In this document: positions 1-6,655 of the stretch, piece after piece
Position numbering within the stretch: the first letter of the stretch is position 1
How the letters are laid out: the number at the start of each line of letters is the position of its first letter
NCBI GenBank assembly: GCA_964548905.1
Contig: CAZJTL010000030.1
Coordinates: 1-33,822 of the forward strand
DNA: 33,822 nt
DNA from: CAZJTL01 sp964548905
GTDB taxonomy: Bacteria > Cyanobacteriota > Cyanobacteriia > Cyanobacteriales > Xenococcaceae
Direction of reading: 5' to 3'
Notes under the pieces: model-generated
Databases searched by the model: none
What the model was told of the DNA's origin: nothing
The model's input: the letters and a program-made list of their open reading frames with translations, nothing else
Program-made: the position numbers and the translations under genes

Positions 1-82
1 TTGTACCTAAAATGTATGTAGCGAACATTTAACCCCATTATGTTGGGAGAGCCAAGAATTAATTTACGAACATCAAAAAGCG

Positions 83-274
83 ATGTCTTTTCTCGATCGA
101 TCGCGAGAATTGAGTGAAGAAATTGTCAATCGTCCTCGTGAGGCTGGTATAGAAGGTGCTTTAAAACGATACATGGAAACTCGCGAGATTCTTCTGTCTT
201 TAGAAACCTCAAAAGACAACGTTAGATCTTTAACAGATTCTCAACAAAACTTTCTTCCCCCAATTGCTGAATAA
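83..274 (+). CDS. Small hypothetical protein, possibly 5'-truncated
   Basis: A 63-residue charged protein rich in Glu and Arg that I do not recognise. The first ATG of the frame is at 83, but the same frame is open back to a stop at 8-10 and reads as plausible protein there (ending L-I-Y-E-H-Q-K-A before the Met) with no ATG, GTG or TTG. No convincing Shine-Dalgarno sequence precedes base 83. It may therefore be the 3' remnant of a longer gene or use a start I cannot identify. It lies 15 bases upstream of the gene at 290 on the same strand, so the two are probably co-transcribed. Nothing in the sequence suggests a catalytic activity. Confidence 0.45.
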   Translation: MSFLDRSRELSEEIVNRPREAGIEGALKRYMETREILLSLETSKDNVRSLTDSQQNFLPPIAE

Positions 275-289
275 AAATAGGAGTTATTG

Positions 290-784
290 ATGTTTCCTTT
301 TATAATTCCCGCATTATGCGCGGCTGTTGATATGGCTGCTGGTGCGATCGCTACTCATACTGCTGGCGAACAAGATCGCCAAAAAGCAAAACATCTCAAT
401 CAAACAAATAATGATTTAATTAACAAGCAAAACGATTTAGAGAAGCGTTATTACCAGCTTAAAGATAGAAATAACCAGGAAGTTAACGATCTCAACTATA
501 AATTAGCCAAATCTGAATTAGAAAAAGATACTTTGTTTTTAGCTATTAGGCTACAAAATGATCTTGTTTCTCTAATGCAGGAAATCGATGGTAATCCTTC
601 TTTTGAAGTTTTAATTCAATTACGAAAAGCGATCGAGCAAACTAACGTTGTCTTGAGACAGCTTGGTGAAAATCCAGTTTCAATTTCTCAAGATTATTTC
701 GATCGCAATTTCGAGCGCACGAAAGAAAAAAATCTGACAGAAACACAAAATTTATTCTCAAACAAAATACAAATTTTTCTCTAA
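290..784 (+). CDS. Hypothetical membrane/coiled-coil protein, N-terminal part of a probable frameshifted gene
   Basis: The ATG at 290 is preferred over the TTG one codon earlier because AGGAG at about 279-283 is well placed for it. The product is 164 residues: a short hydrophobic N-terminus (about residues 2-20), then a charged, Asn/Lys/Glu-rich stretch (about 25-85) likely to be helical or coiled coil. The frame stops at 782-784. The -1 frame continues across this stop without interruption into the zinc-ribbon segment ending at 1095, so this is probably the first part of a single gene of about 268 codons broken by a one-base shift. An A7 run (726-732) and a T5 run (774-778) are candidate sites. 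Function is unknown. Confidence 0.5.
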   Translation: MFPFIIPALCAAVDMAAGAIATHTAGEQDRQKAKHLNQTNNDLINKQNDLEKRYYQLKDRNNQEVNDLNYKLAKSELEKDTLFLAIRLQNDLVSLMQEIDGNPSFEVLIQLRKAIEQTNVVLRQLGENPVSISQDYFDRNFERTKEKNLTETQNLFSNKIQIFL

Positions 785-843
785 ATGAAACGCCATATGC
801 TCATCAACAAAAACTAGCGATCGATGAAGTATTTTCAAGAGGA

Positions 844-1095
844 TTGGTTTCCTATGTAGAGGAAAAAACAACTTCTATTATTGTTGGAACTATAGCTTGT
901 CCGCACTGTCACCACTCAAATGAAGTCATGAAAAAAACTCCTTCAATTAGATGTAGTGTTTGCAACAAATTTATAGATTTAGTGGCTAGACATAGTAATA
1001 TTCAATGGAATATACAACCAAATCAAAATCTAAACCAAAAATCAATAGTAGAAGATCTTGTAAAGTACTTGAAGATAAAACTTTCTCAAAAATAA
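844..1095 (+). CDS. Zinc-ribbon protein, C-terminal part of a probable frameshifted gene
   Basis: The open frame encodes CPHC followed 14 residues later by CSVC, a four-cysteine zinc ribbon. The only start candidate near the stop-free limit is TTG at 844, with no ribosome-binding site. The frame is open well upstream of 844 and overlaps the end of the preceding gene in the -1 frame, with sensible protein sequence (S-L-N-E-T-P-Y-A-H-Q-Q-K-L-A-I-D-E). I read it as the C-terminal domain of the gene starting at 290, separated by a frameshift. An independent small zinc-ribbon protein is less likely. Function is unknown. Confidence 0.45.
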   Translation: MVSYVEEKTTSIIVGTIACPHCHHSNEVMKKTPSIRCSVCNKFIDLVARHSNIQWNIQPNQNLNQKSIVEDLVKYLKIKLSQK

Positions 1096-1122
1096 AAGCA
1101 ACTGGTAGCATCAATAAATGGC

Positions 1123-1143
1123 AAGGTGGGCAATGCCCACCTT
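1123..1143. repeat. Perfect palindrome, GGTGGGCA-type repeat
   Basis: Arms AAGGTGGGCA and TGCCCACCTT pair perfectly over 10 bp around a single central base. The element sits between the zinc-ribbon gene and mazE. Similar GGTGGGCA/TGCCCACC palindromes are, from general knowledge, scattered in cyanobacterial intergenic DNA. With no T-run after it, it is more likely a dispersed repeat than a classical terminator. Confidence 0.6.
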
Positions 1144-1204
1144 ACTGATAACTATGGTTGTAAGAGCCTTTACAGTCACAACAATCGAGTACAACTAAAC
1201 TAAG

Positions 1205-1220
1205 ATATACTTGAGTATAT
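1205..1220. promoter_or_regulatory. Palindromic operator upstream of mazEF
   Basis: ATATAC-TTGA-GTATAT is a perfect 6-bp inverted repeat with a 4-bp spacer, ending 26 bases before the mazE ATG. MazE-type AbrB/SpoVT-fold antitoxins are known to bind palindromes in their own promoters, so this is the natural candidate for autoregulation. TTGAGT inside the repeat could also serve as a -35 element. Binding is inferred. Confidence 0.5.
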
Positions 1221-1246
1221 ACTTTGTATCGACTAAGGCGATCGCC

Positions 1247-1483
1247 ATGTTAGTAAGTAAATGGGGTAATAGTTTAGGAATTCGTATTCCCAAATCAATA
1301 GCCGAACAAGTAGCACTACAAGAAGGTGACGAAATTAGCTTGTTGGTTGAAGGCAATAAAATCATTATTTCACCAGCTAAAAAGAGTAAATATACTCTCG
1401 AAGAGTTATTAGAAGGAATGAGTGATGAAAATTTACACTCAGAAATTGACTGGGGAACACCTCAAGGCAATGAAACGTGGTAA
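1247..1483 (+). CDS. mazE: MazE-type antitoxin (AbrB/SpoVT fold)
   Basis: A 78-residue protein with the swapped-hairpin AbrB/MazE DNA-binding pattern at the N-terminus (VSKWGNSLGIRIPKSIAEQ, then a G-D-E-I strand), followed by an acidic, probably disordered tail of the kind that wraps the toxin. The ATG at 1247 is chosen over the upstream TTG at 1211, because homologues begin directly before the V-S-K-W-G-N motif and because 1211 lies inside the operator palindrome. The gene overlaps the downstream toxin by seven bases, implying translational coupling. It should neutralise the MazF encoded next and repress the operon. Identification is by motif and by the toxin next to it. Confidence 0.88.
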   Translation: MLVSKWGNSLGIRIPKSIAEQVALQEGDEISLLVEGNKIIISPAKKSKYTLEELLEGMSDENLHSEIDWGTPQGNETW

Positions 1484-1818
1484 AAAAATATATTCCCGAT
1501 CGCGGCGATCTTATTAAACTCTCTTTTAGTCCACAACAAGGAAGAGAGCAAGCAGGAAATCGACCAGCACTAGTTATTTCTCCTCTTACCTACAATCGGA
1601 TCTCTCACTTCGTCTTAGCTTGTCCGATTACTAGCAAAAGTAAAGGATGGCGATTTGAGGTTCCTTTACCCAAAGAATTAACTATTCATGGTGTGGTGCT
1701 TGTTGACCAAATTAGAGTCTTGGATTGGCAAGCAAGAAAAGCTATTTTCCTAGAAAAAGTTCCCCATGAAACTGTTGTTGAAGAAGTTTTAGCTAAGTTG
1801 AGTCCATTAGTGTCGTAA
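1477..1818 (+). CDS. mazF: MazF/PemK-family mRNA endonuclease toxin
   Basis: A 113-residue protein that resembles MazF along its whole length: an N-terminal Y-I-P-D-R-G-D-L-I strand, the EQAGNRPALVISP segment that carries the conserved Arg, the CPITS strand, and a late D-Q-I-R-V-L-D-W motif. MazF enzymes cleave mRNA at short sequences when freed from MazE. Translation starts at GTG 1477, inside the last codons of mazE, the usual coupled arrangement. No truncation is visible, so the toxin should be active and held in check by the upstream gene. The cleavage sequence cannot be inferred. Confidence 0.9.
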   Translation: MVKKYIPDRGDLIKLSFSPQQGREQAGNRPALVISPLTYNRISHFVLACPITSKSKGWRFEVPLPKELTIHGVVLVDQIRVLDWQARKAIFLEKVPHETVVEEVLAKLSPLVS

Positions 1819-1882
1819 CCTACTTTTTTGTTTCGATCGCAGGAAGCGCGAGATTGAACAATCGATCGGCTATCTGGAGACT

Positions 1883-1976
1883 GTAGGGGCGACGCTCTGT
1901 ATTCGGAGGTTTCCTCCCTAGGAGCGCCTTGCGTTAGCGAAGCTCTTCTGAAAGAAGCATGAGCATTCGCCCCTAC
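1883..1976. repeat. Palindromic repeat element (REP/MITE-like)
   Basis: The element is bounded by GTAGGGGCGA at 1883-1892 and its exact complement TCGCCCCTAC at 1967-1976. Inside are a GGAGG-TTT-CCTCC hairpin (1905-1917) and GCGTTAGCGAAGC-type sequence. It fills the gap between the convergent mazF and the minus-strand binding-protein gene. The form matches dispersed non-coding elements of cyanobacterial genomes. It could form a large cruciform or RNA hairpin in the 3' region of both genes. Confidence 0.6.
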
Positions 1977-1989
1977 TGACGATCGATCG

Positions 1990-3285
1990 CTATGAACCCT
2001 TACCTGCTGACTGATTCCACTCCACCTCAGCATCTTTCACTGCTTGTTCGACAGTTTTTTCACCTAACATTGCTGCTTGCAAATTCTCATAAATTGCTTT
2101 TTGCAACTGCTTAGTATTTTTCATCGCTGGAATTAAAACCTCTGCATCGTTAAGCTGTGCGGCGCTTACTTTTCTCGCTTGTTCTACAGGTGTTGCTTGT
2201 CCTTGTTGTTCTAAATCTTTGATATATTGAGCAACTGCATCAGTGGTAGAGGGAAGAACATTAGCAGCTTTAGCAAAAGCCAACTGATTTTTGGTATTAG
2301 TTACATAGAGAGCATATTGCAAAGCTTCGTCTGGTTTTTGAGTATCGCGAGGAATGACTAAATTCATTACCGCTACATTTTTCTTGCCAGTTTTTCCTGT
2401 AATTTGGGGTGCGGCGGCGGATACTTTGGCAATATCAGGAGAATTAGTACTGATGGTTTTTAAAAATTCCGCACCAGAGGCGAGGATTGCTGTTTCTCCC
2501 GACTGATATAAATCTACTGCTTGTCGATGTCCTTGAGTCAGGACTTCTGGAGGGAGTAATTTTTGTTGATATAAATCTACCCAGTAGCGAAAAGCGGTGA
2601 TACCTTCTGGTGTATTAAATGCAGCTTTTCCTTGTTCGTCAACTAGCTTAACTCCCATTTGTACCATTGATTCTAAAGCTTCTGCGGAATCTTCGGGAAC
2701 AAAGGTAATAAAGAAAGCGTATTTTCCTGTTTTCTCCTTAACTTGACGAGCAACTTTTGCTAATTCCTCATAGTTAGCTGGCGGTTTACTGACACCAGCT
2801 TTGGTTAATAAGTCTTGATTGTAAATTGTCACTCTGGTAGTTAAATACCAAGGAATGCCAAAACTTTTATTATCGATCGTACTTGCCTGCCAAATTTTTG
2901 GTAGGTATTGTTTTTTAATTTCTGGTGGTATTTTTTCGTTGAGATCGACCCAAGCATTTCGGGTTGCTAGTTGGGAAGCAAAACCAGGATTGAGATTAAC
3001 TACATCTGGAGCAGTTTTAGCAGAAACTGCTGTCAAAATTTTACTTTCCATTGCTGACCAGGGAACGTCTACCCAACTAATTTGTACCCCTTGACGATCT
3101 TTTTCAAAGCTAGAGTTAATTTCATTGAAATATTGGGTAAACTGAGGCTTTAGTTGCATCGTCCAAAATTTAATTTCATTGTTGCTTGAAGGAGCTTTAC
3201 TTGGAGAGCAACTACTCAAAAAACTTAATGTTAATCCCAATAGTAAGTACCGACTTATGTTTTTGAATTTCAGCATTTTACTCAT
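1990..3285 (-). CDS. Sugar-type ABC transporter substrate-binding lipoprotein (family 1)
   Basis: A 431-residue extracellular solute-binding protein. The N-terminus is a lipoprotein signal: positive residues, a hydrophobic stretch and the lipobox L-S-S-C with Cys26 as the lipidated residue. The mature part follows the family 1 (MalE/UgpB-like) pattern: E-I-K-F-W-T-M strand, A-P-D-V-V-N-L-N after about 90 residues, and G-I-P-W-Y-L-T-T-R hinge sequence. It should bind a sugar or glycoside outside the plasma membrane. No permease or ATPase gene lies beside it, so its partners are encoded elsewhere. An alternative ATG lies three codons in. Inverted repeats upstream (3327-3435) suggest operator control. 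The substrate is not identifiable from sequence. Confidence 0.85.
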   Translation of the reverse strand: MSKMLKFKNISRYLLLGLTLSFLSSCSPSKAPSSNNEIKFWTMQLKPQFTQYFNEINSSFEKDRQGVQISWVDVPWSAMESKILTAVSAKTAPDVVNLNPGFASQLATRNAWVDLNEKIPPEIKKQYLPKIWQASTIDNKSFGIPWYLTTRVTIYNQDLLTKAGVSKPPANYEELAKVARQVKEKTGKYAFFITFVPEDSAEALESMVQMGVKLVDEQGKAAFNTPEGITAFRYWVDLYQQKLLPPEVLTQGHRQAVDLYQSGETAILASGAEFLKTISTNSPDIAKVSAAAPQITGKTGKKNVAVMNLVIPRDTQKPDEALQYALYVTNTKNQLAFAKAANVLPSTTDAVAQYIKDLEQQGQATPVEQARKVSAAQLNDAEVLIPAMKNTKQLQKAIYENLQAAMLGEKTVEQAVKDAEVEWNQSAGKGS

Positions 3286-3359
3286 TAGTTTAGATCTTGA
3301 TGACTAGGTAATTTTGATGTAGAAATGTAAGTGCAAATACTAACTATTCTAATTATTAT

Positions 3360-3435
3360 AATTACTTACGTAATTACTCTTATGCTTACTTAAAACCAGG
3401 TTAGTTTATTCAGTATAAGCACTTACTTGGTAAGT
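3360..3435. promoter_or_regulatory. Pair of palindromes, candidate operators
   Basis: AATTAC-TTAC-GTAATT (3360-3375) and ACTTAC-TTG-GTAAGT (3421-3435) are perfect inverted repeats sharing a CTTAC/GTAAG core. A further pair, GTAAGTGC (3327-3334) and GCACTTAC (3419-3426), is complementary at a distance. They lie 75-150 bases upstream of the binding-protein start, suiting a dimeric repressor acting there. The regulator is unknown. Confidence 0.4.
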
Positions 3436-3620
3436 AATTTTAGCAGTCTATTTACCCGAAACCACAGGTAAATTAAGTAAAAATTAACAACTATCTTCTG
3501 CTATTTACTGTCTAGATATAAATACGGCGATCAATTATTTAAAAACAATTTTGTTAATTAAAATTGCTAATTATCACGCTTTATTTAAACATCCTAGACT
3601 CGCCAATAAGACCGAGAATA

Positions 3621-3645
3621 TATAATAGTTAATTCTGCGAATTAA
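3621..3645 (+). promoter_or_regulatory. Putative pilM promoter -10 box with inverted repeat
   Basis: A consensus TATAAT stands at 3621-3626, followed by the perfect inverted repeat TTAATTC-TGC-GAATTAA (3629-3645), which would sit at or just after the transcription start. No good -35 hexamer is visible at normal spacing, though TAGACT occurs at 3595-3600 (20-base spacing). A strong AAGGAAG ribosome-binding site (3655-3661) precedes the pilM ATG. Confidence 0.4.
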
Positions 3646-3666
3646 GCAAATCTTAAGGAAGAATGT

Positions 3667-4770
3667 ATGTTGGACTTTTTCAGTACATTGTTTGCTCAAA
3701 AAACTAAAGGAGTAGGTCTAGAAATCAATCCACAGCAAATTAATATCGCCCAAATTAAAAAACAAGGTCAACAGTATAAGTTAATCAAAAGATTGTCGGC
3801 GGAGGTTCCCGAAGGAGTTTTTGAAGAAGGGCAAATTAGCGATTCTCTAGCGCTAGCGGAACTAATCAAAGAAACGCTCAAAGAAGGCAAAATCAACACT
3901 AAGCAGGTTGCTACAGCGCTGCCAATGCGAGAAGTAATTCTGAGGATTATTCCTATTCCTGCGGAACTTAATGAAGAAGAACTAAAGGATATGGTACTAA
4001 ACCATGAGGCTAGTTTGTATTTGCCTTATCCGAGGGAAGAAGTCGATTTAGATTATCAAAAATTGGGCTATTTCATCGATGATGACGGCATTGAAAAAGT
4101 TAACGTGCTGCTGATCGCCACCAAAAGAGAAATGACCGACTTGTATCTAGAGACTTTAAAGCAAGCTGGTTTAAACATAGACATTCTAGAAGTAAATAGC
4201 TTTGCTTTAATTAGGACGATTCGCGAACAGTTACGCCAATTTGGTTCTAAGGAAGCGGTAGTTCTAGTTGATATCGAATTTGACAGTACAGAAATAGCCA
4301 TCATTGTTGAGGGAGTACCTCAGTTTTCTCGTACCGTGCCGATCGGTACTTATCAAATGCAATCTGCTCTTTCTGAGGCAATGAATTTGCCTTTAACCAG
4401 AAAGACAGATTTACTGCAAGAGATGACCTTGTTGAATAATCCCGTTGAAGATGGCGGTACTGGTGCAACTTGGATTAATCCAGGTATGTCGGCATTGCTG
4501 AAAATCTTGGGTGAATTAACCGATGAGTTGGGGCGATCGATCAACTTTTATCTCAATCAAAGCGAAGAGTTAGAGATAGCACAGCTACTTCTAGCTGGTC
4601 CTGGTGCTGGTATCGGACAAATCGATGAATTTTTTACTCAGAGATTGAATTTACCAGCTATGCAAGTCGATCCAATTACGGCGCTTTCTTTGGAAACAAG
4701 TGAAGACATTCCCCCAGTAGAAAGACCAGGATTGGGCGTAGTACTGGGTTTAGGATTAAGAGAGGTGTAG
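3667..4770 (+). CDS. pilM: Type IV pilus assembly protein PilM
   Basis: A 367-residue cytoplasmic actin-fold ATPase-like protein that anchors the inner-membrane alignment complex by binding the N-terminal peptide of PilN. Visible features are the early G-V-G-L-E-I-N strand (phosphate-1-like), the T-A-L-P motif near residue 83, the V-V-L-V-D-I-E phosphate-2-like strand near residue 198, and the LLLAGPGAGI adenosine-type motif near residue 308. Length is normal. It is the first gene of pilM-N-O-Q, six bases before pilN, and has a good ribosome-binding site. It should be needed for pilus assembly, and so for phototactic motility and natural transformation. Confidence 0.95.
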   Translation: MLDFFSTLFAQKTKGVGLEINPQQINIAQIKKQGQQYKLIKRLSAEVPEGVFEEGQISDSLALAELIKETLKEGKINTKQVATALPMREVILRIIPIPAELNEEELKDMVLNHEASLYLPYPREEVDLDYQKLGYFIDDDGIEKVNVLLIATKREMTDLYLETLKQAGLNIDILEVNSFALIRTIREQLRQFGSKEAVVLVDIEFDSTEIAIIVEGVPQFSRTVPIGTYQMQSALSEAMNLPLTRKTDLLQEMTLLNNPVEDGGTGATWINPGMSALLKILGELTDELGRSINFYLNQSEELEIAQLLLAGPGAGIGQIDEFFTQRLNLPAMQVDPITALSLETSEDIPPVERPGLGVVLGLGLREV

Positions 4771-4776
4771 GAGTTA

Positions 4777-5730
4777 ATGTACAACCTAGATATTAATTTT
4801 CTCAAAGATAGGGGTTTAGACCTCGAATCACAAACGAGTGCTGCATCGGATAAACCAAAAGTATCACTTGCTGCGAACATTCCTCTAATTGCGGGAGCAA
4901 TAGCAGCTATTTCTCTACCTGCTGCGGCGTTTGGTTTCGTCAAAGTGATGGAATCGCAAAAAGCCGACTTGCAGCAGCAGATTCAAGGTATTGATGCTCA
5001 AATTGCCAGCATGAGCAGCAAAAACCAAGAGGTTCAGAAAGTCAAAGAGCAAATTAGCGCTATTGAAGCAGAAGTAACCGCACTTGCCACTGTCTTCGAT
5101 CGCGTTAAATCGATGACAGCAATTTTGCAAGATATTAGCGATCGCACACCACCAGGTATGCAAATTGGCTTAATTAAGCAAAGCAGTAACGCACCTGCTG
5201 ATGACAAAAATAAGGCTAAATCAGCTCCTGCACCTGTTGCACCACCTACAAGTAACAAAATTGCTTCGACTCTTACCCCCAACAACAATACCAAGACACC
5301 ATCAACTCCAGCCGCTACTCCAGCAGCTAGCACCCCAACGCCAACAGAGGAAATTAAAACGACTCTGACGATAGATGGGATGGCTCGTTCTTACGATGAT
5401 GTCAACGACTTTACTGTTTTCTTGCAGAAGTCTAAGTTTTTTAATCCTGACAAGATCAAAGTAACTAAGGCTCAATTGGCAGATTATCAAATTGTTTGGA
5501 ATACGGACATAGATAAAGATAAAGATGCCAAAAACAAAAACAAACAAGCTAAAAACAAAAAAGATGAAGATGACAGGATTCAAGTTCCCCAAGGAATTGA
5601 ATATAGCATCAGCGCCGAACTAAGCAATACTTTAGCTTCTAAATTGATTACCGAACTCAATAGTAAAGCTGCTACAGGCTTAGTAACTCGCATTCAAACT
5701 CTCGAACGTAAAGGAGCGATCGCGAAATGA
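4777..5730 (+). CDS. pilN: Type IV pilus assembly protein PilN
   Basis: A 317-residue bitopic inner-membrane protein. The N-terminus MYNLDINFLKDRGL is the conserved cytoplasmic peptide that docks on PilM. A transmembrane helix follows (about residues 34-56), then a periplasmic coiled coil (about 57-110), a Pro/Thr/Ala-rich linker (about 140-200) and a ferredoxin-like domain. A Lys/Asp-rich insertion (about 245-268) and the long linker make it larger than the roughly 200-residue proteobacterial PilN. It overlaps pilO by four bases (ATGA), indicating tight coupling. It pairs with PilO to link PilM to the secretin. Confidence 0.93.
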   Translation: MYNLDINFLKDRGLDLESQTSAASDKPKVSLAANIPLIAGAIAAISLPAAAFGFVKVMESQKADLQQQIQGIDAQIASMSSKNQEVQKVKEQISAIEAEVTALATVFDRVKSMTAILQDISDRTPPGMQIGLIKQSSNAPADDKNKAKSAPAPVAPPTSNKIASTLTPNNNTKTPSTPAATPAASTPTPTEEIKTTLTIDGMARSYDDVNDFTVFLQKSKFFNPDKIKVTKAQLADYQIVWNTDIDKDKDAKNKNKQAKNKKDEDDRIQVPQGIEYSISAELSNTLASKLITELNSKAATGLVTRIQTLERKGAIAK

Positions 5731-6527
5731 CATTTGCAGACGATTTTAATGCCGATAAGGCGATGGGAATGGAAGGTACACCAGACTATCCCAAAATCTT
5801 TGGCATTACCATGACTCCTATTGCTAGCGGTATTGGCTGCGCCGTTCTTGGTGTGATTGGTGCGGGTTATATCTTAATGAATATGGCAATGCCTGTCTGG
5901 AATGATTACCAAAAGATTGGCGGCGAAAAACTAAACAAAGAATCTCAATTGCAACAGTTGCAGGGAGGAAGCGCCGATAAAATCATTGCCGAACTCAATG
6001 GGCAACTAGAGCAGAAAAATAAATTAAAGTCTCAAGTAACAGGATTATTTGCTGACTCTAAAGATTTGGATACTCTACTGCTAGACATCAATAGCTTTAT
6101 AGTTGCCAATCAAGCCAAACTAGTCAAATTCACTCCAGAAGTAGAGACAAAAGTTATTGATGACAGTTCGTTTGGAGAGGCTGTTGACAAGAAATTGAAG
6201 CGCCAAACTTACAACTTGACCTTGGAAGGAACTTTTCCTCAAATTCAGGGCGTTTTACGCAGTATTGAAAGATTAGAACCTCTAATGACAATTAGGGATT
6301 ATAAATCTGAACCCGTTGACAAACAAGTACTTGCTCTGTTGCCAACTCAACCCGATCGAGGGCAAGTGATTCCTGTCAGTCAAATGAAAATCAAGACTGA
6401 GTTTAAGCTGGACGCAATCATACCTCTGAGTGCTGAAGAAATAGAGGCATTAAAGCCAAAACCAATACCAGTACCAGAAACCAAACCAGCAGCAGCACCA
6501 GCAAAGCCAGCAGAAGGGAAGAAGTAG
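5727..6527 (+). CDS. pilO: Type IV pilus assembly protein PilO
   Basis: A 266-residue inner-membrane protein with a single transmembrane helix (about residues 30-55), a periplasmic coiled coil (about 65-105) and a compact domain of the PilO type (about 130-235), ending in a Pro/Ala/Lys-rich tail. The start overlaps the pilN stop. PilO heterodimerises with PilN in the alignment complex between PilM and PilQ. The operon has no separate pilP, in keeping with cyanobacteria in general. Confidence 0.92.
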   Translation: MTFADDFNADKAMGMEGTPDYPKIFGITMTPIASGIGCAVLGVIGAGYILMNMAMPVWNDYQKIGGEKLNKESQLQQLQGGSADKIIAELNGQLEQKNKLKSQVTGLFADSKDLDTLLLDINSFIVANQAKLVKFTPEVETKVIDDSSFGEAVDKKLKRQTYNLTLEGTFPQIQGVLRSIERLEPLMTIRDYKSEPVDKQVLALLPTQPDRGQVIPVSQMKIKTEFKLDAIIPLSAEEIEALKPKPIPVPETKPAAAPAKPAEGKK

Positions 6528-6621
6528 GCAATAGGCAATAGTGAAGTCAGAAGTAAAAAACTTATTACTCATTACTCATTACTTCTCCCCTAGCCCCTAA
6601 TCCCTAACCCCTAGTCCCTAG
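6526..6621. repeat. Cluster of short tandem repeats between pilO and pilQ
   Basis: Three seven-base tandem tracts follow each other: AGGCAAT (6526-6540, starting inside the pilO stop), TTACTCA (6564-6582) and variants of CCCCTAG/CCCTAAC (6586-6621). This is the only wide gap in the otherwise tight pil operon. I see no promoter in it. Confidence 0.75.
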
Positions 6622-6643
6622 AAAAATAACTTAATGACTATTA

Positions 6644-6649
6644 GAGGAG
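6644..6649 (+). promoter_or_regulatory. Ribosome-binding site that fixes the pilQ start
   Basis: GAGGAG lies six bases before the GTG at 6656. No in-frame ATG occurs at this position, so the site supports a GTG start. The GTG at 6649 is out of frame with the secretin. Confidence 0.6.
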
Positions 6650-6655
6650 TGAAAA

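Larger units (their letters stand above)
3286..3666. other. Divergent intergenic region between the binding-protein gene and pilM
   Basis: 381 A+T-rich bases with no gene. It must hold both divergent promoters. The half nearer the binding-protein gene holds several CTTAC/GTAAG inverted repeats (3327-3435). The half nearer pilM holds a TATAAT hexamer and a short inverted repeat (3621-3645). I see no open frame of protein-like composition. Confidence 0.7.

Noticed and set aside
727..733. Programmed -1 frameshift at A-AAA-AAT
   Set aside because: Kept only as a possibility in the finding. No downstream stimulatory structure is visible, and another shift site (T5 at 774-778) is equally possible.
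1686..2033. Minus-strand frame of 115 codons
   Set aside because: It overlaps mazF and the binding-protein gene and reads through the palindromic repeat. No homology or start signal.
5034..5592. Two minus-strand frames inside pilN
   Set aside because: Shadows of the low-complexity Pro/Thr/Ala and Lys/Asp regions of pilN.
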